Below, piece after piece: positions 1 through 12,127 of a stretch of DNA of 64,000 nt. Made by a program: the position numbers and the translations under genes. The stretch is taken from positions 24,132,069 through 24,196,068 of the forward strand of contig OW203993.1 of assembly GCA_934047225.1 (NCBI GenBank), read 5' to 3'. The first letter of the stretch is position 1, and every line of letters starts with the position of its first letter. The DNA is from Ypsolopha sequella (lineage: Eukaryota; Arthropoda; Insecta; Lepidoptera; Ypsolophidae). The notes beneath the pieces are model-generated. The model ran no database searches. It was not told where the DNA came from and saw only the letters and a program-made list of their open reading frames with translations.

Positions 1-268
1 CTCCGGATTGTCAAAAGTTGGTTACATTATTAAACAGTGATTCTGCAACCCTATTCGAAACGCATTAGAAAGGGCATTTTAACTAATTTGCTCGCATTAA
101 TTCAGTTTTGATTGTAACAAAACTGTTTAATTATTCAATAAAGAGCTTTTTCAGTGTCTTTGTGAATTATATTCGTAGTTTCGAATAAATATTTAATGTT
201 TTAGAAGTAACGAATAGCTCAATTCGAAATGATTAGAAGCTATTGTGGGAAGTCTAAAAGAGTATTAC

Positions 269-348
269 TTTGTGTAGTGTGTAGTTTGTGTAGTGTGTAG
301 TTTGTGTAGTGTGTAGTTTGTGTAGTGTGTAGTTTGTGTAGTGTGTAG
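269..348 (+). repeat. 16-bp minisatellite, 5 copies
   Basis: Five exact head-to-tail copies of TTTGTGTAGTGTGTAG lie directly against the left end of the next element. The 268 bases to the left are AT-rich with nothing recognisable. Confidence 0.95.
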
Positions 349-1091
349 TGCGGTTCACAAAATAGTTCCTATGCCGTAATGTTGGCTTCCAATTTTTTTT
401 CATTTATTTATACAGTGTGTCCCTCGTACAAGTGCACATCCGAAAAGGGGTGAAACTAGACCTTATTTTATCGATAAAAAAATGATTTTTTTTTTGAAAA
501 TCTTTGTTTTATAAATTTACGTTTTAATATTTTTTTTGCCTACCATGGAGACTATGTATAAAATATGTCATATCTTTTGATCTATCGCGAGTAATGCAAT
601 GAAATAAAACTGTTATACGTTGCATACGAAATCAAAAATAAAACATAATCAACTACCGTTACCATAAAAAAATATCCTAAAAGATTATTTCTTTAATTTT
701 TCCGTCTTTTTTTTCAGTAAAAGTCAATTTTTCCAAAATAATGTCCCCGTTTTACTATACTTTTATTCCTATTTATCATTGCCTATTCCATTATCTTTCT
801 AACAAAAAAGAATACAACGTTTCATAAATACAATATTTTCTACGAGCGGTTAACCAAAGGCACTACGCTCGCGTCCCATACAAAGATACCCAAGTGAAGT
901 ATTTTTTCAAGATAAAAAAAAATTTAAAAAAATGTTTTCTTAGTTTTTGTCGATATATTAAGATCTAGTTTCACCCACTTTCGGATGTGCACTTGTACGA
1001 GGGACACACTGTATATATATGGATTGGATGGATTTGATAAGTTGCATTGCTACCAAAATAACGGCATAGGAACTTCTTTATGAAACACACT
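348..1091. mobile_element. Outer inverted-repeat element, host of a nested MITE
   Basis: The left arm reads AGTTCCTATGCCGT (about 364-377) and its reverse complement ACGGCATAGGAACT lies at about 1063-1076. Similarity continues outward to an AGTGYGKTTCAYAAA-like end. No coding capacity. The superfamily is not clear, and the outer boundaries are approximate because the left one abuts the minisatellite. Confidence 0.6.
411..1013. mobile_element. 603-bp Tc1/mariner-type MITE
   Basis: The terminal inverted repeat begins TACAGTGTGTCCCTCGTACA and recurs inverted at 962-1013, with roughly 45 bp of near identity. TA stands at both outer edges (409-410 and 1014-1015), the duplication expected of Tc1/mariner. 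The interior is AT-rich and non-coding. It sits inside the 348-1091 element. Confidence 0.85.
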
Positions 1092-1410
1092 TTACTTCCG
1101 TGTTTCTGTTATCCATACAAGCTTTCATTTATTTATATGCCAGATTGCTAGCCCAACATTCAAAGTTATATTTCGTAAGATATTGATAAAATTACCTAAC
1201 TACGTGAACATTTCGAAATATTTTGTTTTTTTAGACATGGCTATTATCTAATCACATAATATATCAATGTCATTTGTTTTCGAAATGATGGTTTCTAAAT
1301 ACTGAAAAAATTATTATAAACAAACGATTTTTTTATTTCTTCGCCTTAGTCTAGAATAATCGTTAAAATACAATGTCACGTTTTTAATATATACTATTTA
1401 TACGTTTGTA
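1092..1410. other. AT-rich non-coding stretch
   Basis: No reading frame, repeat or RNA gene was recognised here. Confidence 0.5.
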
Positions 1411-1682
1411 ATATATAAGGTCTTTCAATTGAAATTGAAAGTAATTTAGGAGGTGATTCAGTATCGTTAATACATCACATTCCACTGCAAAGTACTTTTT
1501 TTTGCACGAACTTTTTCTTCACTTGTCCATATAAACTGAGTCAGCTGATCGGACCACTTTGCACTGACACGTGAAAAAAAAGTTCGCGCAAAAAAAAGTG
1601 CTTTGCAGTGGAATGTGATGTATTAACGATACTGAATCACCTCCTAAATTACTTTCAATTTAAAGTGAAAGACCTTATATAT
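1411..1682. mobile_element. Palindromic MITE (272 bp)
   Basis: The left arm starts ATATATAAGGTCTTTCAATT and the right arm ends with its inverse AAGACCTTATATAT-like sequence. Arms of about 125 bp are nearly complementary around a short centre with TCAGCTGATC. It is non-coding, and the whole unit would fold into one hairpin. Confidence 0.8.
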
Positions 1683-4600
1683 GAAAATTTACCCAAATTG
1701 CAATATGATTAAAAACAATATCCCTCCAAAGCCCTAATTTTTTGTTATTGCTGTCGCAAAACAAACGTTGGGGGGTTTAACCCTTTGCCACGATATCAAT
1801 TAATCGGCTCAATTTATGAATTAGTGGGTCCACGGGGCCCCTGTTACGTCATAGGGAATAAATGATTAGATGGGTGCATAATTTAATGTCTCATTGGGCA
1901 TTCAATGTAAAATAATTTGGGACCCTTAAGTGTTTATTTTCGACGTGATTTTAAGTTATGCAAATACTAGATATTCTTCTTCTTCTAAATTCTTTACTGC
2001 ACAAAACACAGTTTAATGTAAGTACAACAGGTGGACTTAATGCTAGAAGCACTATTTCCCAGTCAACCCGACAGAAAATACAAGAAAGTTATAGAGGAAG
2101 GTGTGCAAAAAGATTTTACAATTTTAAATTTTAAACAAGAAACAAAAAATAAAAAATACATTTATGTACTGATAGATAAGTTTTCCTTAACAACGCTTTC
2201 TTTGTTAAGAATTTTAGAAAAAATTATTATCTTCTTGCAAATCATTTCTGGCTAATAATAACGAAATGCATTTCAAAATATTTTTTGATTCATTAGTTTT
2301 CATTAAAAGAGCTACAATTGCTTAAAATAAAATTAAACTGATACCTAGCAAATCCAAATGATATTTTTTTTTACTTAGTAACAAATTTACTAAGTAAAAA
2401 ATAAATAAAATCCATTGACATATCATTATAAACTTATTACGAAATGCATTTCAATAAAATTTTTATTCATTTGTTTAAGAGATATAAAGAAAAAATCAAA
2501 GTGCAAGGATATGGGCCGACGAGCTACAATCACTAACAAAAAAAAATTGTATATGTCAAGTGTCACTGAAATTTGATATATGTCATTGGTCATGCCATTG
2601 CATTTTTTTTTTATAGAAATAAAATGTTGCTGGCGTAGGCACGTTCGTGAGCCATTATATCGAAAAGGTCTCTGTATAAAAAATAAAAAAAATATATAAA
2701 AAATTAAAGTAAAGTTTTGGAAAAGGTAAAAATATGATTCCCTTGGATTTTTACCTACTTTCATATTAGCTATTTAAATTAGCACGTTCTTATTTTGAAA
2801 TGTTTTAGGTTGTAATGAATATATCGTAAGTAATTATTGTTTGTTATAAGTAGAATAACTGATCTACACCTACAACGTAACAACTTTCATATTAATGAAG
2901 TAGGTAATAATTTTCACAAACGATAGTACAACTATAAATCAAGAAGCCTCTATTATCTAAGCCTGAGAACCAATTCAACTACCCTGTATGCTCTATGCTC
3001 TATACAGCGTGTTCTTGTTTCACAATTCCAATTAAAAATGTACGAAGTCTTAATCAAGGCTTGGGCAGGAACATTTGCATTCGCGCATGCGTGGTGGGTT
3101 GGCTATAAATCATCATAGGACAGTAATGTATGGCCATTTTGACACACAGCGCCATCTGTGTCAACTGGAAGAGTTATTGCTGCCGTGGAAAAGGGGGTTA
3201 GGGTTGCTACTTAAAACTTTTTTGAATTATTCAAAGAAATTTCTCAACACGATAAAATTAATTATTATTATCCTTTTATATTATTTTCTTCAAGGAGATT
3301 TAGCAAGCTCATATTAAAACTCACACAAAATGTTCCATTGAAATCTTTATCGGTAATAGTCTTGATATCCGAACTTGATATTAGAAATAAAACATCTTCT
3401 AATCTTTTTAAATTCATTTTATAAATACAATACAACGTCTGTCTTTATGTATGTCTGGGACTGGAGAGCCATTGAACGCATTTTTATGCAGTTTTCATCA
3501 TTACGCTGTATGAAATAGGAGCTGGGTAGTCATCGTTTTATTCTGAATGTACATATATTCACTTATAGTTTGAGTTAAATGGTTCCTCTGGATTGGAAAA
3601 GCAAAGATGGCCTAATTTAATAAAAATGAGAAATTCTATCTACCCAATGTAAGCAATATTATGAAAAAAAATATTTTTCTTGATCGACAGCCCTACGAAC
3701 TAAACGTCAACCCTATATTCTCAAATCGCATCATGATTTATAGGGCAACCCCTTAGATTAACCCTTGATCTGCGGGGTCGAATGACACAGACACCCGGGG
3801 TCACACAGACCCCAGAACACTTGTACACGTCACTTTTGCTTAATTTCGATATTATTTATTGTTATTTGACAAATCCTGTTTAATTCATCTTTAATTCTAC
3901 CGGTAGGTTTTCATTTTAACGTGAGAGCAGAATAGTTTAAAATTTTCTCGCGCTCAGAATTTCACAGTCCTTAGTATTAAAATACAAAAATTTATGAGTG
4001 AGAATGAAATTTGAGCCTTTCCTAGTTGTGTGCTATTCGTTCACAGCTATGATAATTTGAAGTCAGATTCAGATTCCCCACTCAACCGCTTTTGGGATGA
4101 AATTAATCCCCAAAAAACCGGTTTTTGTAAGCAAATTTTAAAACTGATTGCCCGAGCGCTTATTTGCGTAAAACTTAATATAATAAGATATTAGATCCAA
4201 TTAAATTAAGAGTAATAAGACATATTTTACCAAGGCTGACATGAAAAATTTTAAAAAATATGTCTTTCACAGTTTTCATTGTCATGAGAAGATCTAAGCC
4301 AATATATTTAAATGCCAAAAGGTAATTATTCTAAGTACTACGATTTAAATAAAATAAAAAAATACAAGTTTATACTTTTAATAGAAAACTTCCATTCATT
4401 ATTGTACACAAATAAGCAATAAAAAATATATTCCTAGGTACGGTTGGCAATAAAAAAAACTACAGTAAAATTCAATAATGGTTTTAAATTCAACCACTTT
4501 ACGATTTAAATATATTATTAACTTTTAATCAACTACTTATTCTACATAAGTAAACTTTACATATATTTACTTTACATATATGTTTAAATATTTACCCATT

Positions 4601-5098
4601 ATTACATTTTCCATCGAAGTTTCAGAGGGAATACTTAATACCAGTGGTAATAAAGAAAGTTTACAATCTGAGTGCCGCAGCGATGAACAATTTACAAAGT
4701 GTTTAGAAATTCGAAAAGGCAAAGAGTTGTGAAACAAGCCTTTTACTTCATACAAAATAAATGAAATATGTTGGACTCGGTCGATGTTGAGTATATTTAG
4801 GAAAATGTGCCTAGATTATTATCTTATCCTGCAACGACGCATCGTATCTGTCAGCCAGTCGATCTAGAAGTTTTAAAATTGTTTTATATATCATGACATG
4901 ACATGAGTGAACACCGATAATTTTTCTATCTTTAGGGTCTCAGACAGTCTCAGTTTAGTTCTACAGTTATTTACTTTATACTACACCTGCTCGGAAAGTA
5001 CCTTCTTTCTTTGTTGAAAACGATGCAGAAAATACGTCATTACTGTCATACAAATATGCGGGCGGCAAAAGTGTATGAAATAGTATATTTCATTACGA
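1683..5098. other. AT-rich intergenic stretch with minor repeats
   Basis: No gene was recognised. A 15-bp-arm hairpin lies at about 2367-2401 (TTACTTAGTAA...TTACTAAGTAA). It is flanked by a direct repeat with the core CGAAATGCATTTCA (about 2260 and 2440), which suggests a decayed insertion. A GC-rich spot near 3775-3820 repeats GGGGTC/GACCCC and ACACAGAC motifs. The short open frames here look like chance frames. Confidence 0.5.
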
Positions 5099-5209
5099 GT
5101 GCGGAAAGCCTGTCATTGCAAAGAGTTCCGACAAATGTCTACCCGAGCCGAGGCGCAGCCGAAGGTGAGGGTTGACAGTCGGAACAAGTTGCAATGACGG
5201 TTCCGCACG
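5099..5209. repeat. Inverted repeat (GTGCGGAA...TTCCGCAC)
   Basis: The left arm (GTGCGGAA, GTCATTGCAA, GTTCCGAC, GTCTACCC in order) returns inverted on the right (GGGTTGACAGTCGGAAC, TTGCAATGAC, TTCCGCAC) around the GC-rich centre GAGCCGAGGCGCAGCCGAAG. It probably belongs to the same decayed element as the neighbouring recombinase-like fragment. Confidence 0.7.
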
Positions 5210-5288
5210 TGTACTGAACAACTATTTTTAATACAGTTGCGAAAAAATGAAGCAATTTAATAAAATAACAAAAACACAATAAACTCAA

Positions 5289-5477
5289 CTAACTAATACT
5301 CCACGCAATAAATTCTTCGTATGTAGATATGTAGCGACTTTTTGACTTCTCCGAAGCATTTTGTGCAATTATACTGAGTTCCGGTGGTGTCAATTCAAAT
5401 AAAATATCGTCGAAATTACTCATTTTGTGCAACAAACAACTAAACCCGCAAAGAAAATTTTTGGAAAATGGCGCCAA
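5289..5477 (-). pseudogene. Possible tyrosine-recombinase N-terminal fragment
   Basis: A 62-codon minus-strand frame. Residues about 40-60 read SEKSKSRYISTYEEFIAW, which resembles the SAM-like N-terminal core-binding segment of Crypton and other eukaryotic tyrosine recombinases (pattern: KS..RY...Y..F..W). The catalytic R-H-R-Y part is absent. The frame ends right after the tryptophan, as an exon edge or truncation would. It lies next to the 5099-5209 inverted repeat. The family call is from memory of the pattern only, and chance similarity is possible. Confidence 0.35.
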
Positions 5478-6863
5478 CCGTAAAAGAATATAAGCAGAGA
5501 TTTTTTTTTGTTTTCTTCACCCATTCTGGCTAGGCAAAGAGAACTATGCCCATACAGCCAAGTCTTCAGTAGATTTTTTTTATTGATATGAAATGAAAAT
5601 GAAATTTAATGAGATGAAATGAAATGAAACCTAACCTAACTCATTGAATCAAATCATTAAATCTGATATTGAAACAAAATAGTAGCTTCTTTTTAGAAAT
5701 ATTTGCATGAATCATAAAAACTTCTTTGATTTTTTTTTTGTAAAAACTTCGTGGTTGGTTTTTTTCTTTTTAATAGACAATATTTTGACAGTTGGGAAAG
5801 AGAACGCACGAGTTCGGAAAAGGTAAAGAAAAAGCTCGAGTATGTAATAGCCCACATCCCGAACGCTATACGTCCCTGCAATACGCCACTTTTTGAGCAA
5901 CTGTATTAAAAATTCATTGTTAACGTGCTTGAGCGGGCAGAAAAAGTATATGCAAATCCATTGTTAACGTGCTGTTTTTTTTTTAAATAACATAAAGAAT
6001 GAGCAAGTGGCCAAGTGGCCAGTATTATTTTGCGAACTCGTACATAAAACTCGAAAAATGATACTGGCCACTTTGCTTTCCCTGCACATAATAAAAAATA
6101 AGAAGGAAATAAAAAGTGACAATCGCACGCGAGTCAGTCGGTTTCTTTTATTGTATCTTGATTAAAAGTAAAATTATACTATTTCCTCGCAGGTGTAGTA
6201 TAAAGCACTATGTATCACTCGGGAGAAAGTGCGATTCCCAACTCGTGTGTATTGAGGCTCTTGGCTTCGCCTCGAGCCTCAAACAACACCCTCGTTGGTA
6301 ATCTTCCCCTTTCTTCCCTCGGTGAACAATGTACTATTTATATTACTCAAGACTTTACTTTACGCCAACATCACTCAGAAAGAATACCTTCACTCTATGA
6401 AAATAATACAAATTTCACATCATCTCCCCAAGATTTTATTACATAATTCACCATCATAGTAAAGCGCTTTGTAGCTGTTTTTGCTGACGTTACATAATGC
6501 AGTAGCATCTCAGGTAGTCTGATTTACTACAGCCTTAATGAAACCTGTTATGTAACCAGTATTATTTATTATTTCGTCCTAGGTAGGCATAGTGGGTCAC
6601 TCTACATTGGTTACTATTAACTTCAGTACCATTATATGACTATCCTACCGCTTTTATTCATGCGAAATAGGCTTGTGTAGTACAAACACCACAGTAATAT
6701 TAAGACATATTTCCTGAAAGTAAACGAGCAATTCTGTTCGGATCTTTTTAATCGGTCTTCTAGTACATTTCAGTCGTACAGAACGAGACACTGAGAAGGA
6801 ATGAAAAGAGATTTGACACAATTTCATACCAAATGCAAAAAAAAGTCATCTTATTACATGACA
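5478..6863. other. Intergenic stretch with small repeats
   Basis: A (TGAAA)n-like tract lies at about 5590-5633, and a duplicated ATTCATTGTTAACGTGCT-like segment at about 5911 and 5956. An AGTGGCCAGTAT...ATACTGGCCACT hairpin spans about 6010-6075. A GTATCACTCGGG-containing dispersed repeat lies at about 6205-6345; the same motif recurs at 33508. No gene seen. Confidence 0.5.
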
Positions 6864-7288
6864 TTAAGGCGATATGTAAAAGTTTTAGCGTCCCTGTTAC
6901 TCCATATGCGAAAAAACCCTCCGTGCGAGTGGGACGGATTCGTGGAAAAGTAGGAAAAGGTCGGTTTTTTATTAATATAAAATTTACTAAAGTTACTATC
7001 AAAATTTCGTTTAACCAGGTCCTAGATACCATTAAAACCCACCTAATAAAATATAATTGCAGTCCATATGTCATTCGAAATTCTCAAACCAGGAGAATTG
7101 GTGTCGAAAAAGACCTTATTTCAATAAATATTTCTATCGAGCCGAATTTCTCCAATCGCGTTTCTGTTTTAATAGATTCTTAGAAAAAGATTTCAAAAAT
7201 AATGTACTATTTTATCAAAATAATACATAATTTACTGAAGTAGATATGCAAGTTCTTAAAGTGTCGATTTTTTTCCGTAGCGCCTTAA
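6864..7288 (+). mobile_element. TTAAGGCG MITE, family A copy 1
   Basis: The element begins TTAAGGCGATATG and ends GTAGCGCCTTAA, so TTAA flanks an 8-bp-or-shorter inverted end. The interior is shared with 16811-17203 (for example TCAAAATTTCGTTTAACCAG) and more distantly with 27030-27449 and 40141-40560. The open frames inside it are not supported as genes. A TTAA target is typical of piggyBac-like elements, but the CCC ends of piggyBac are missing, so the class is open. Confidence 0.75.
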
Positions 7289-8904
7289 GTTCATCTTAAA
7301 CGTTATTTTAGTTCAGTTATTTTAGATAACGTGAACTTGACAAGTACAATAGAATAATAATAATAATAATATTTATTTCATGAAAAAGACATATAAATAC
7401 AATTTTCAAAGTTTACAAATCACAAATGAGGTTTTAACTTATTGTAGGTACCTGAAACCTAGACTAGGCTACAAAGTAACCTGTTGATAGGTAACAGACC
7501 TCTTCCCTTCCTAGATTATTTTAACTTTTAACATGTCGTACAGAACTCATTCGACAAAACTAGTAATTACTGATATTATATCAAACATTGACTCGATTTA
7601 AACTGTGTGGCATCGCATCTAGGGCAAAAGGTACGGTAAGCTGAGCAACGAACGAGTCACGTACTAATGTATTAAATGAACGAACTAATATGTTTTGATG
7701 ACTCTACGAGATCGGATCGAACCGTGCATTGACCGAGTAAGCAGAAGCCTAAATTGAAAGACGATGATGATCTCGTAGATACAGTTACTTACACCTAATT
7801 TAAACGTACCTAACTAAATTATCATTACATACGGCTTGAACACTCACGTGTGATTGTTGTTGACTCTATACCAACCGTTTCACCGATACAATTTCGGCAT
7901 TATCACGGCAAGGTCGTTCTTAGGACGACGACGTGGCGTTCACCGTCGTTGTTAAACGGGCACTTGCAGCTGCCGATCGGCGAGCTGCACGCATTGCTCG
8001 TGCGCTAAGTGTTGGCTGCATCGTCGAAGGAGGTGGGATGGTTGATGCACTTGATTCTTTTAATTGTTCCAGTTGTTCGTTATTAGGGGCGGTTATCATA
8101 TATGTAATAATAAAGCTCACGCGGATATTGTACTTAACTAACTTCCCACAGTTGCATAGATTAATTCTATAGTCGTATAAATTACTCAAAAGTTAATTGT
8201 GTGTGTCCTTATTATGAATTAATTTCGAAAAAAACGTTAGTTGGCGATACTCAAAACTTTTCCATACAAAAACCCAAAATTTCGATAACTTTTTTTTTCA
8301 CTTAATTTCATACAAATTGCCCCATCAGTATCTGTAGGCGAAAAAATGCATAAAGTATATATCCCTTATTTAGAAAGGTTTGTTTATATTAAGAGTATTA
8401 ACAATATTTCGAGATTCGTCAATCAATTTATTTGAGTTAATCTACAACAGGAAACGTTTTTTTTTTTCATTTAGGGCTCCTGGATTTTTCATTTAGGGCT
8501 CCTGGTCCTCTAAAACTCTAAAACTCTAAGACTCTATCCTTCGAATAATTATATGATTCACTCAAGTTAGCCTTTTTAGATCCCCTGTAATTAACTGAAA
8601 TGTAATTATAATCTTTATTTGTGTAACCCTCTTTAATTGCCATGTCAAATTGATGAAATTTGTAATATTGTACGGTTTGATAAAAAAGGAACATTATGTT
8701 TTGTTAGAACAGACATCATTTTTCATACGTCATTTTTATCATAATTTATTGTAATTGATTAATTTTAGTTTTAATCCAAATTGATTTAAAGTGTAAGACT
8801 TCGCCGTCACGACACTTTTGATATAGAAGGTGTGCTTACAAGCGTATGTCTATATAATTATGTATTTGATGCAGTGTAGACGTTCAACATGTCTGTCAGT
8901 AGCA
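7289..8904. other. Intergenic; GC-rich island and MITE remnant
   Basis: An (AAT)n tract at about 7355-7372 resembles a LINE tail. At 7925-8090 base composition turns GC/CpG-rich and both strands stay open; no splice sites or family could be fixed. About 8236-8345 is a partial copy of the TTAGTTGGCGA MITE (compare 24617-24856). Short direct repeats (CATTTAGGGCTCCTGG x2, AAAACTCT runs) lie at 8468-8535. Confidence 0.5.
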
Positions 8905-9161
8905 AAAACCGGCCAAGTGCGAATTGGATTCGAAAAGGTTCCGTACCATTATCTATAAAACGGCAAAAAAATCAATTCTGGTGTATGGGAGTCCCCTTAA
9001 ATATTTATTTTATTCTGTTTTTTAGTATTTTTAAGTATAGCGGCAACAGAAATACATCATCTGTGAAAATTTCAACTGTCTAACTGTCACGGTTCATAAG
9101 ATACAGCCTGGTGACAGACGGACGGACAGTGGAGTCTCTGACTTTGGGTACGGAACCCTAA
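8905..9161 (+). repeat. Lepidopteran dispersed repeat (GGCCAAGTGCGA...GGAACCCTA)
   Basis: It begins AAAAACCGGCCAAGTGCGA and ends GGGTACGGAACCCTAAAAA, with an inner GTTCCGTACC inverse of the end. The ends match a family I remember as very common in Lepidoptera. A longer minus-strand copy spans 38338-39482, and an end fragment lies near 30574-30650. The class (SINE or DNA element) cannot be settled here. Confidence 0.7.
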
Positions 9162-9654
9162 AAAGCGGGTGTTCCACGACACCTCTTGCATTTTTTTTTA
9201 CCAATAAACCTGAATAAAAAAATATACACGAAAAATACATAAATTTGTAAAATATTGGATTTAACTTCACGCCTGCCTTCAGAGTTGGACCGAACCCATT
9301 TTCGACTTTCGTAAATAAATTAAAAACGATTTTAACATTTCCTAGTGCACCGTACAGGAAAGGCCCATAACTACACTTGCCTAAGGAAATTGCCAGCCCG
9401 GCTCCTGTGTTACTAGCCAATGGTAATTAGCCATTTATAACTATCTTTTACTTCTTGTTGCTGCACTAGAGATCGCCCGCGGCTTTACTCGCCGTGAGCC
9501 TCGGAGAAATTATGTTTTGTGGAGAAACCAAACATTTTCACGAAGACAATGAAATACTGTATTAGTCAGTACAGGAGGGTAATTCTCAGTCTATCGAATT
9601 AGCCTTCTTGACTGTAAAAACCCGTTTTGTCTGTTCGACTTATGCATTTTTAGC
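9162..9654. other. Intergenic
   Basis: A short piece at 9471-9500 (GCCCGCGGCTTTACTCGCC) belongs to the family better preserved at 40571-40870. The minus-strand frame ending near 9094 has no recognisable family. Nothing else seen. Confidence 0.4.
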
Positions 9655-9998
9655 TTCTGTTTTATTAACAAAAGAACATAATTAAAGGCATGTCTTAGAA
9701 AAAAAAGCAGTCCTATCTGTGTCTATGGTACTCGCACTTGGGAGTACATGCTACCAAAGATATTAAACGAACTACCAAGTGAAATTATAAGTCAACTGAA
9801 TCGTAATCCTCACAAAATAAAAACTATTTTAAAGTATCACTATCTCGATAAAAAAATTGATAAAATTAAATAAGTAAAATTTTAGTTGTGAGCGCTTGCA
9901 GCGACACATAAACCTCTTTATGGTTTCCGTTAGCTGTATAAGTTTTATAATATTGTATATTTTTCTTGTATTTAATCAATAAACGCATAAAAAAAATC
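9655..9998 (+). pseudogene. 3' end of a LINE (reverse transcriptase C-terminus plus 3' UTR)
   Basis: The + frame around 9735-9871 encodes a segment with the pattern TWEYMLPKILNELPSEI, like the end of jockey/CR1-group reverse transcriptases where '..W..LP..I' precedes a basic tail. A stop follows at about 9871. An AATAAA signal at about 9978 and an A-run follow, consistent with a retroposed, 5'-truncated copy. The upstream enzyme is missing. Confidence 0.5.
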
Positions 9999-10338
9999 GG
10001 TTTTATTTCAACATAGTAAACTAGACATAGTAACACTAGACTTTGAAATTGGATCACATTACAGTAGTAAATAATGCGTGGGAATCTTCGCCACTCTTCG
10101 GCAAAGATCGTATTTCCGAACGATTTCTATTATAATCCATGACAGATAGTGCACGGTCAGTCGCCTATATGCAACCAAAATGAGACCAATAAAAAATTGT
10201 AACCCGAAGCAATTATAGTATAATTATTTACACGTGTTCTAAAATGACTTTGCATTATATCAGTAGCAGATTTGTACTTTCATAGAAACATTAATTTTCA
10301 TTTGCTTTTAGTATTTCCTGTTACGAGAGAGATGTATA
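9999..10338. other. Short intergenic stretch
   Basis: AT-rich sequence between a LINE tail and a hAT MITE. Nothing recognised. Confidence 0.4.
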
Positions 10339-10346
10339 CTTTAGCT

Positions 10347-11168
10347 CAGGGATGGGCAAACTAAGGCCCGCGAGCCAACTCCGACCCGTAAATGGTTGCA
10401 ATCCGGCCCGTGACCATCGACCACTTAAATAGTGCACTTGCTTACATTAACAATTTTTTTCCCATTTTATAGATTACCTATCTGCAATTTTCCTATTTCA
10501 GAGTGTACTTGATTTGAATATCTATAGTTCATGTCATTTAACTTTGCACAAATTAGAGTTTTTTTAATGTTGTTGAAACCAAGAAACTTTATTTCCGAAA
10601 ATATAAATATTTTAATTTTATTAAATAATATATTAGTTAAAGCCACAACCTGACACCTTCATATATATATTATACAGAGTGCTTGGTAATTCGACCTATT
10701 CCTTGAGTGGTTATACTAGAGATCATTTCCAACGAATTAAGTCCTATCAACGATATGAATGGTCTCCGAGTTACGAAGGTTTTTGTATTTTTTTTCAAAC
10801 TTTCAGTCTAATAACCAAAAATAAATAATTTAAAAATAACTATTCCTCTCTCAGCACTTATTTATTATATTTCTGATCAATGATAGATAAGTGATCATTT
10901 ATAAAAAAAATGCGTGCCCTGAATTCCCATAATCTCAGAATTAAAAAGTCTTAAGTGGAAAGAAAACCTTTTTTATTTTGTAATTATTAAAATATCGACG
11001 TGATTTACTTTAAAAAATATATCATTTTCGACCCCTAGTTGATAGGCATTATTTGTTGGAAATGATCCCTAGTATAACCCCTTTAAAGGATTAGGTCGAA
11101 TTACCAAGCACCCTGTATATACTGTTTGTAAATATTGGCCCGCATAGGAAAAAGTTTGCCCATCCCTG
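10347..11168. mobile_element. hAT-type MITE with 8-bp target duplication
   Basis: Left end CAGGGATGGGCAAACTAAGG, right end CAAACT-complement AGTTTGCCCATCCCTG. CTTTAGCT stands on both outer sides (10339-10346 and 11169-11176), an exact 8-bp duplication as hAT transposases make. The interior is non-coding and holds a second element. Confidence 0.92.
10673..11117. mobile_element. Tc1/mariner-type MITE nested in the hAT MITE
   Basis: The termini TACAGAGTGCTTGGTAATTC and its inverse GAATTACCAAGCACCCTGTA are flanked by TA (10671-10672, 11118-11119). The interior has internal inverted similarity (GAAATGATC near both ends). It is younger than the hAT copy that contains it. Confidence 0.88.
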
Positions 11169-11176
11169 CTTTAGCT

Positions 11177-12127
11177 GGTAAGATAGGCTAATAAGAGGAA
11201 AAGAATGGCTGATTCGATTGGAAACCATCCCTTTCGGAAATTGGCGTTTTTGTATCTTCTTTACTTAGTTAAATACCTTATTACTTTTTAGTTTTTCAAA
11301 AACCTTCTGTTTCATTAAATTTGCTCAACAAGGTTACACTTCTAAAGAACAGCTATTTTTTCACTATTCCAGGGTACAATTTGTACACATCTTTTAATAA
11401 ATTCGTTATCACAAAGTTAATTTCAATAATTCGCAAGATTTAAGTCCCTTTTACCAATAAATACCGAAACAATTATCTCTCCTATCAAAAATATCTTACG
11501 AAATTAATTTTCACACACGCGCCAAAGGACCTGTCAAAATATTTCCGACGAAACAACATTAAGCGTCCGACGAAAAAAAATACAAGATGGCCGACAAAAA
11601 TATTTAAGCATCGAATAACTCTGTGTCGCCTCGGTGCAATTTCTCAATCTTTTACGTAGAGATGCCGACTTGATAAGGCTGATTAATTGCTTCATTAATA
11701 AATCGGTTCTTTTAATGTAAAAAATTGGATATGTGGAAGTAGAACTGGTGATGGAAGAATGCGGCAGAACTCTATTGGTGAAATTAATAAAAAAGATTGA
11801 TTGGGGAGCTACATACTTTTATTTACTTTTAATTTGAACTGATGAGAAAAAGAAGCTGTTGCAAAAATTGTCGGTAAAAAGAGGATGCTCCAGTGTTGAC
11901 TGTGACAGTCCACATACGGAAATACTTCTGACACCCCTCGGAGGTCTATGTCGTGACAATATAAAAAAAATTAGTCTCTATGATAACGTAAAAGTTATCA
12001 ATAAATTGAAAGGAAGAAAACTCCTAGCTTCCCACAAATTAACTGTGGAAAAGTAAAAGTGTTTTGTACAATTTTTATTTTTATTTTTATTAAGTAGAGA
12101 AAAAAAACGCAGTCATCTGGTCCCCTG
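11177..12127. other. Intergenic with a SINE scrap
   Basis: Mostly AT-rich sequence without a gene. The only recognised part is the SINE tail fragment listed at 11890-11965. Confidence 0.4.
11890..11965 (+). repeat. 3' fragment of the tRNA-derived SINE
   Basis: GTTGACTGTGACAG, CACATACGGAAATACTTCTGACACCCCTCGGAGGT and TCGTGACAAT match in order the last part of the full SINE at 60594-60950 (about 60865-60940). 5' truncated. Confidence 0.6.

Noticed and set aside
6833..7183. 116-codon + frame
   Set aside because: Lies in a MITE whose other copies are broken in this frame.
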